Below, in pieces: positions 14,824 through 18,532 of a stretch of DNA of 18,532 nt. Source of the DNA: CAYILC01 sp964364145 (GTDB lineage: Bacteria; Patescibacteriota; Microgenomatia; UBA1400; UBA12028); assembly GCA_964364145.1 (NCBI GenBank), contig CAYILC010000008.1:1-18532 (forward strand), written 5' to 3'. The notes under the pieces are model-generated. The model was given only the letters and a program-made list of their open reading frames with translations. It was not told where the DNA came from and did no database searches. The position numbers and the translations under genes are program-made. Every line of letters begins with the position of its first letter. The first letter of the stretch is position 1.

Positions 14824-15306
14824 ATGACCCAAACAACTACCGCAACACAAGATATTCAATTGACTCAAGCGGGCTACGATCAAATCATCGTCGAATTGAT
14901 GCAACTCAAAGAAAAAAAGCTTCCAATAGCTATTCAACGCGTTGCTATTGCTCGTTCCTTTGGTGATCTTAGTGAAAATGCCGAGTACCACTCCGCTCGC
15001 GAAGATCTGTCGTTTATTGAGGGTCGAATTGTGGAGCTGGAAACGCTAAAAGCAAACGCAAAGATTATTCAATCGTCCAAGAAATCGAAGGGGCAAGTTG
15101 ATCTTGGCTCAACCGTCACACTTAGGGTTGGGAAAGATAAACATGTGTATCACATTGTTGGTGAGTGGGAAGCAAATCCAGAAGAAAAAAAAATCTCCCA
15201 CCAATCGCCATTGGGAAAAGCCCTTTTGGGGAAAATTAAGGGTGATGAGATTGAAATCGAGGCGCCCGCGGGCAGACTAAAATATATCGTGATGAGCGTT
15301 GAGTAA
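14824..15306 (+). CDS. greA: Transcription elongation factor GreA
   Basis: The 160-residue protein has the N-terminal coiled coil that enters the RNA polymerase secondary channel. Its acidic tip, DLSENAEYHSAREDLSFIEGRI, holds the two acidic residues that help cleave backtracked RNA. The C-terminal FKBP-like domain follows (VDLGSTVTLRVGKDKHVYHIVG, ISHQSPLGKALLGKIKGDEIEIEAPAGRLKYIV) with the SP-x-GKAL-x-GK-x-GD signature. The length is standard. It has its own promoter and a weak GAAAGAA ribosome site. lysS follows after 51 bases. Confidence 0.96.
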   Translation: MTQTTTATQDIQLTQAGYDQIIVELMQLKEKKLPIAIQRVAIARSFGDLSENAEYHSAREDLSFIEGRIVELETLKANAKIIQSSKKSKGQVDLGSTVTLRVGKDKHVYHIVGEWEANPEEKKISHQSPLGKALLGKIKGDEIEIEAPAGRLKYIVMSVE

Positions 15307-15345
15307 TAACACGAGTTTCGCACTTCATTGACTCAATAATTCCTG

Positions 15346-15351
15346 TATAAT
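15346..15351 (+). promoter_or_regulatory. -10 box directly before lysS
   Basis: A perfect TATAAT lies 6 bases before the lysS ATG with no Shine-Dalgarno sequence between, as expected for a leaderless message. The best -35-like element, TTGACT at 15328, is too close (12 bases), so the -35 is unclear. Confidence 0.5.
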
Positions 15352-15357
15352 TATATC

Positions 15358-17427
15358 ATGTCATCTCGTTTAGATCACTCTCGTGAAGCCAAGGTAGAAA
15401 AACGCAAGAAGCTGGAGCAGGCTGGAGTTCATCCACACCCATATTCATTTGCCGTTACGCATACAATTTCGCAAGCACTCAAAATTAAAGGCAAACCCGT
15501 TGCTATTGCCGGACGCATCATTTCGCTAAGAGAGCACGGAAAAGTCACCTTCATTGACCTTCGCGACCAAACCGCCTCAATGCAAATCATGCTGAAAGAT
15601 GACGATCTTGGAAAAGGTTACGATCTTGTGAATCTGCTTGATCCTGGAGATTTTTTGGGCGTTTTTGGCACGGTGATGATTTCAAAAACTGGTGAAACTA
15701 CGGTTCAAGCGTTAAAATTCACTATTCTTGGAAAATCGTTGCGTCCGTTGCCGTCAACTTGGCAAGGCATTGAGGATCCAGAAACACGCTACCGCAAACG
15801 GTACTTGGATATGATCATCAATCCCGAGGTGAAAAAAACATTGGATGCGCGATGGCTCATTGAAAAAGAAATTCGCCGATACATGCAGGATCAGCAAAAC
15901 TTTATCGAGGTGGAAACGCCGGTGTTACAACCATTATATGGCGGGACAAACGCGCGCCCGTTTACCACACACATGAACGCGTTAGATTGCGATTTTTATT
16001 TGCGTGTCGCCCCGGAACTCTATTTAAAACGACTGATTATTGGCGGATATGAGCGCATTTTTGAGATTGCTCGAAACTTTCGAAACGAAGGCATTGATCA
16101 CACACACCAGCCCGAGTTCACCATGATGGAGTGGTACGAGGCGTATGCAGATTATCAACGCGTGATGGATGTTGCTGAAGGGTTGATAAAACATTTGGCA
16201 TCCAAGTTGTATGGCAAACCAAAGATCAAGGTTGGCGAGCACGAGGTAGATCTTAGTGGCGCGTGGCCTCGCATCACCATGATCGACGCGCTCAAAAAAT
16301 TCGAACATCTTAACGTGGAAAAACTTTCGGATACACAATTGCAAAAAGAGTTGGACCAGCGTGATATTCATCTCACTGGATCATTCGCCCGCGGCAAAGC
16401 AATTTTTGCGTTGTTCGATCACGCCGTGGCCCCCAAACTTATTCAGCCAACTTGGATTATTGACTATCCAAAAGAGGTAAGTCCTTTATCTAAGCAACAT
16501 CGGTCAAATCCGGAACTTGTTGAACGTTTTGAAGGATATATCGGCGGAAAAGAAATTTGCGACGGTTGGAGCGAGATTACCGATGGTCTTGATCAACGTA
16601 AGCGCTTTGAAGTTGAACAACAGCACATGCGTGAGGGTGACGAGGAAGCGCAACCGCTGGACGAGGAGTTTATTGAGGCTATGGAGTATGGCATGCCTCC
16701 GCTTGGGGGTATTGGAATTGGCATTGATCGGCTTGTGATGTTTTTAACCAACACTTGGGCGATTCGTGAAGTAATCGCGTTTCCAACGTTACGGCCTATT
16801 ATGAAACAACCAGGATTAACAAAAGAAAAGGCAAAAGCAGTTCCTCAAGTTAAAGCAGCTCCTTCAGCAAAATCTCGTATAACTCAACCGCTCCCTTCTC
16901 GAAAAGAAAGCGTAGAGTTATTGCGTACGTATATGAAAAACGAAGCGCTTATTCACCACTGCGAAATGGTTGCGTCTGCTTTAGAGGCGTATGCAAAAGT
17001 GCTTGGTGAGGATATTGAACTATGGTATCAAACCGGCCTGCTTCACGATCTCGATTGGGAAATGTTTCCAAACGAACATCCACACAAGGAAATCAATGAG
17101 ATCTTAAAGGATTATCCGCAATCAATGAAAGATGCAATTGCCGAGCATGCCCCCGACCTCACCGGAAAAAAACCAACCTCACTGCTTGGTCGATATCTTT
17201 TTGCGTGCGACGAGCTTTCCGGTCTCATGCACGCCGCTTCGCTTATGCGGCCAACGCGTTTTGCCGATTTGGAAGTCTCGTCGGTGAAGAAAAAACTCAA
17301 GGATAAGGCTTTTGCCAAAAATGTTTCACGCGACGATATTGAAGAAGGAATGAGGCTTATCGAAAAAACGCCGGATGAACATATAGGATTTTTAATTAAC
17401 TGTTTCAAGATTATCCAACAACTATGA
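15358..17427 (+). CDS. lysS: Lysyl-tRNA synthetase (class II) fused to a C-terminal HD domain
   Basis: Residues 1-480 form a complete class II LysRS. It has an OB-fold anticodon domain at about 45-140 (VAIAGRIISLREHGKVTFIDLRDQTASMQIML), then motif 1 around RRYMQDQQNFIEVETPVLQ. Motif 2 is EIARNFRNEGIDHTHQPEFTMMEWYEAY's region at 236-263 (key R242, E244) and motif 3 is GGIGIGIDRL at 450-459. It should charge tRNA-Lys, whose gene is in this window. After an Ala/Lys/Pro-rich linker (482-520) comes a second domain of about 170 residues with H533/H534, the HD pair H563-D564 and D566, followed by EHAP and a later CDELSGLM. This fits an HD-superfamily metal phosphohydrolase. A normal LysRS ends near 500 residues, so this is a true fusion in one open frame. 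The HD substrate is unknown. Confidence 0.95.
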   Translation: MSSRLDHSREAKVEKRKKLEQAGVHPHPYSFAVTHTISQALKIKGKPVAIAGRIISLREHGKVTFIDLRDQTASMQIMLKDDDLGKGYDLVNLLDPGDFLGVFGTVMISKTGETTVQALKFTILGKSLRPLPSTWQGIEDPETRYRKRYLDMIINPEVKKTLDARWLIEKEIRRYMQDQQNFIEVETPVLQPLYGGTNARPFTTHMNALDCDFYLRVAPELYLKRLIIGGYERIFEIARNFRNEGIDHTHQPEFTMMEWYEAYADYQRVMDVAEGLIKHLASKLYGKPKIKVGEHEVDLSGAWPRITMIDALKKFEHLNVEKLSDTQLQKELDQRDIHLTGSFARGKAIFALFDHAVAPKLIQPTWIIDYPKEVSPLSKQHRSNPELVERFEGYIGGKEICDGWSEITDGLDQRKRFEVEQQHMREGDEEAQPLDEEFIEAMEYGMPPLGGIGIGIDRLVMFLTNTWAIREVIAFPTLRPIMKQPGLTKEKAKAVPQVKAAPSAKSRITQPLPSRKESVELLRTYMKNEALIHHCEMVASALEAYAKVLGEDIELWYQTGLLHDLDWEMFPNEHPHKEINEILKDYPQSMKDAIAEHAPDLTGKKPTSLLGRYLFACDELSGLMHAASLMRPTRFADLEVSSVKKKLKDKAFAKNVSRDDIEEGMRLIEKTPDEHIGFLINCFKIIQQL

Positions 17428-17873
17428 GTGAAACGTCAAATCAAAAACCCCTTCCAATAGTCATCGGTGTTGTCGGCTTGGCGGTAAACGATAAAGGTCA
17501 AGTTCTCTTGACTCAACGTCACCAACCGCAAGACCCTCTTGTTCACGAATGCTGGCAACTTCCTGGCGGAGGCATGGAGTTTGGCGAGTCACCGGAACAA
17601 ACATTGGCGCGTGAAATACAAGAAGAACTTGGTGTGTCAGTGCGTATTTTGTACCCTCATCCCATTGCCAAAACGTCGATATTCGCGACAAAAGTACCTT
17701 TTCATGTCACCTTGCTCTGCTATTTGGTTTCCATAGATAACCAAACACCCATACTCAACGATCCCGAGACCGCGGCGTGGAAGTGGATGACCTTAGATGA
17801 AGCCGCAAAACTTCATTCACTTCCGCTAACGATGGAGTTTATTCAAGAAGCAACAGCATTGTCACATGCGTAA
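17424..17873 (+). CDS. Nudix hydrolase
   Basis: The 149-residue protein has a full Nudix box, GGGMEFGESPEQTLAREIQEELGV's consensus Gx5Ex7REUxEExGU, with the metal-binding REIQEE glutamates. The start VIGVVGLAVNDKGQVLLTQR and the end ETAAWKWMTLDEAAKL are typical of small MutT/NudF-like members. It would split a nucleoside diphosphate linked to another group; the substrate cannot be told. Its ATG overlaps the lysS stop (ATGA), so it is translationally coupled to the LysRS-HD fusion and may share a house-cleaning role with the HD domain (inference). Confidence 0.93.
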   Translation: MSETSNQKPLPIVIGVVGLAVNDKGQVLLTQRHQPQDPLVHECWQLPGGGMEFGESPEQTLAREIQEELGVSVRILYPHPIAKTSIFATKVPFHVTLLCYLVSIDNQTPILNDPETAAWKWMTLDEAAKLHSLPLTMEFIQEATALSHA

Positions 17874-17887
17874 GTTCGTGATACACT
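17859..17887 (+). promoter_or_regulatory. Promoter of the serS T-box leader
   Basis: TTGTCA (17859-17864, 5 of 6) and TACACT (17882-17887) are spaced by exactly 17 bases, and TG at 17879 makes an extended -10. The -35 lies within the last codons of the Nudix gene. Transcription should start near 17895, about 190 bases before the serS ATG. Confidence 0.7.
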
Positions 17888-17894
17888 CTCTTTC

Positions 17895-18045
17895 AGACAA
17901 GAAAAAGTGCAAACAAGCGACCAGCCCTCGCTTCGCAGGTCGGGGATAATCCGATCCGGGTACGCCCGAGACAGCAGGAATAAGAAGTAATCGAGGTGGC
18001 ACCACGCGAAAGCGTCCGATAAGGATAGCAAGGCGTGGTTTTTTT
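17895..18045 (+). promoter_or_regulatory. T-box riboswitch, serine type
   Basis: The core AATCGAGGTGGCACCACG (about 17989-18006) matches the T-box consensus AGGGTGGnACCRCG. The TGGC bulge is complementary to the GCCA end of a tRNA with discriminator G73, as in tRNA-Ser. The next gene is serS, and a terminator shares the ACCACG strand. The upstream part is short (about 95 bases) and holds hairpins CGACC/GGTCG and CGGG-TACG-CCCG. A candidate specifier AGC followed by A is at 17973-17976, but I could not draw a convincing stem I, and stem II/III seem absent, so the specifier is tentative. Uncharged tRNA-Ser should favour read-through into serS. Confidence 0.75.
18001..18045 (+). terminator. Conditional terminator of the serS T-box leader
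   Basis: ACCACGC (18001-18007) pairs with GCGTGGT (18033-18039) and is followed at once by a run of seven Ts. A small inner hairpin TCC-gataa-GGA supports it. The left strand is part of the T-box sequence, so the antiterminator and this terminator exclude each other. Confidence 0.82.
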
Positions 18046-18083
18046 ATAGCTCCACCTCACAAACATAACAAACAGGAGGAAAA

Positions 18084-18532
18084 ATGTTAGACATCAAATA
18101 CATTCGCGACCATACTGAAACATTAAAAAAGGCAATCGCAGACAAGCAACTCAACCCAATCATTGTGGATGAGGTAGTGCGCGTGGATGATCAGCGTCGG
18201 CGCCTTCTTTTGCAGGTGGAAGAACTTCGCGCAAAAGCCAACGCGCATACTGCAACAATTAAGGCGCGCAAACCAACCGCTGAAGAAATTGCGATTGGCA
18301 AAAAGTTTAAGCAAGAGTTGCAAGACATCGAGCCACAGTTGCGTCAGGTTGAAGGAACGTTTAAAGACTTGATGTATCAGGTACCAAATCCAGCGGCTGT
18401 AGATGTGCCAATCGGGAAAGATGAAACTTGCAACAAAGTGGTGAAAACTTGGGGAGAGATTCCGAAATTTATCTTCAAACCAAAAACACACGATGAGCTT
18501 TGTGAAAATTTGGGTTTGTTGGATACAAAACG
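18084..18532 (+). CDS. serS: Seryl-tRNA synthetase, N-terminal part (3' end outside window)
   Basis: The frame reads MLDIKYIRDHTETLKKAIADKQL, the usual SerRS beginning. The long antiparallel coiled-coil arm that grips the variable arm of tRNA-Ser follows (DDQRRRLLLQVEELRAKANAHTATIKARKPTAEEIAIGKKFKQELQDIEPQLRQVE). The lead-in to the catalytic core comes next (LMYQVPNPAAVDVPIGKDETCNKVVKTWGEIPKF). Only 149 codons are present; the class II motifs lie beyond the window. AGGAGGA at good spacing supports the ATG. Expression is probably controlled by the T-box leader upstream. Confidence 0.96.
   Translation, partial: MLDIKYIRDHTETLKKAIADKQLNPIIVDEVVRVDDQRRRLLLQVEELRAKANAHTATIKARKPTAEEIAIGKKFKQELQDIEPQLRQVEGTFKDLMYQVPNPAAVDVPIGKDETCNKVVKTWGEIPKFIFKPKTHDELCENLGLLDTK

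Noticed and set aside
14757..14966. ATG-started 69-codon frame overlapping the greA start, beginning next to the greA promoter
   Set aside because: It lies mostly inside greA in another frame and has no family likeness or coding pattern.
17907..17990. A GTG-started 27-codon ORF with five Ser codons (AGC, TCG, TCG, TCC, AGC) inside the serS leader, as a possible second leader peptide
   Set aside because: The Ser codons are scattered, not clustered near the end; there is no Shine-Dalgarno sequence or ATG. The T-box core with a tRNA-Ser-compatible bulge explains the leader better.

Overview
The window looks like chromosomal DNA of a small-genome bacterium, most likely a Patescibacteria/CPR lineage of the Parcubacteria type. 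This is inference from: short intergenic gaps, standard genetic code (UGA is a stop), tRNA genes without encoded CCA, exported cysteine-repeat and CGNxxC-type proteins, a cut-down F-ATPase delta subunit, and several start codons placed 6-9 nt after a -10 box, as expected for leaderless mRNAs. No plasmid, phage or transposon machinery is seen.

Layout. 1-831: 3' end of rplS (L19) with an Ala/Lys-rich tail, yraN, tRNA-Lys(UUU) and tRNA-Glu(UUC) separated by a CTAG-rich inverted repeat. 920-2147 (minus): a BRO-N/DinD-like protein and a zinc-binding-type Cys-rich protein, adjoining genes with an accessory character. 2345-4333 (minus): a three-gene exported/membrane operon (CPBP protease, secreted Ig-like protein with a C-rich tail, membrane-anchored protein of nine two-cysteine repeats). 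4340-5209: divergent promoters, then a phosphoserine phosphatase gene preceded by an 18-codon leader ORF ending in seven consecutive Ser/Thr codons and by mutually exclusive antiterminator and terminator hairpins. 5234-7027 (minus): a Fic protein with an N-terminal winged helix and a three-half-site operator candidate over its start, and a transglutaminase-like protein. 7132-7644: an unrecognised protein. 7680-8312 (minus): a histidine phosphatase. 8540-14660: a complete-order F-ATPase operon atpB-E-F-H-A-G-D-C whose delta subunit is reduced to its C-terminal part. 14824-18532: greA, lysS (fused to an HD domain), a Nudix hydrolase overlapping lysS, then a T-box-type leader and the 5' part of serS.

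Most notable: two different serine-linked RNA switches sit in one 18.5-kb window. serB carries what looks like a classical ribosome-mediated attenuator (leader peptide MITLFIFQQIVSTSTSST), and serS carries a T-box with a UGGC bulge matching the GCCA end expected of tRNA-Ser. Together they suggest that serine supply and serine charging are both sensed at the RNA level in this organism. The prediction rests on sequence and pairing alone.
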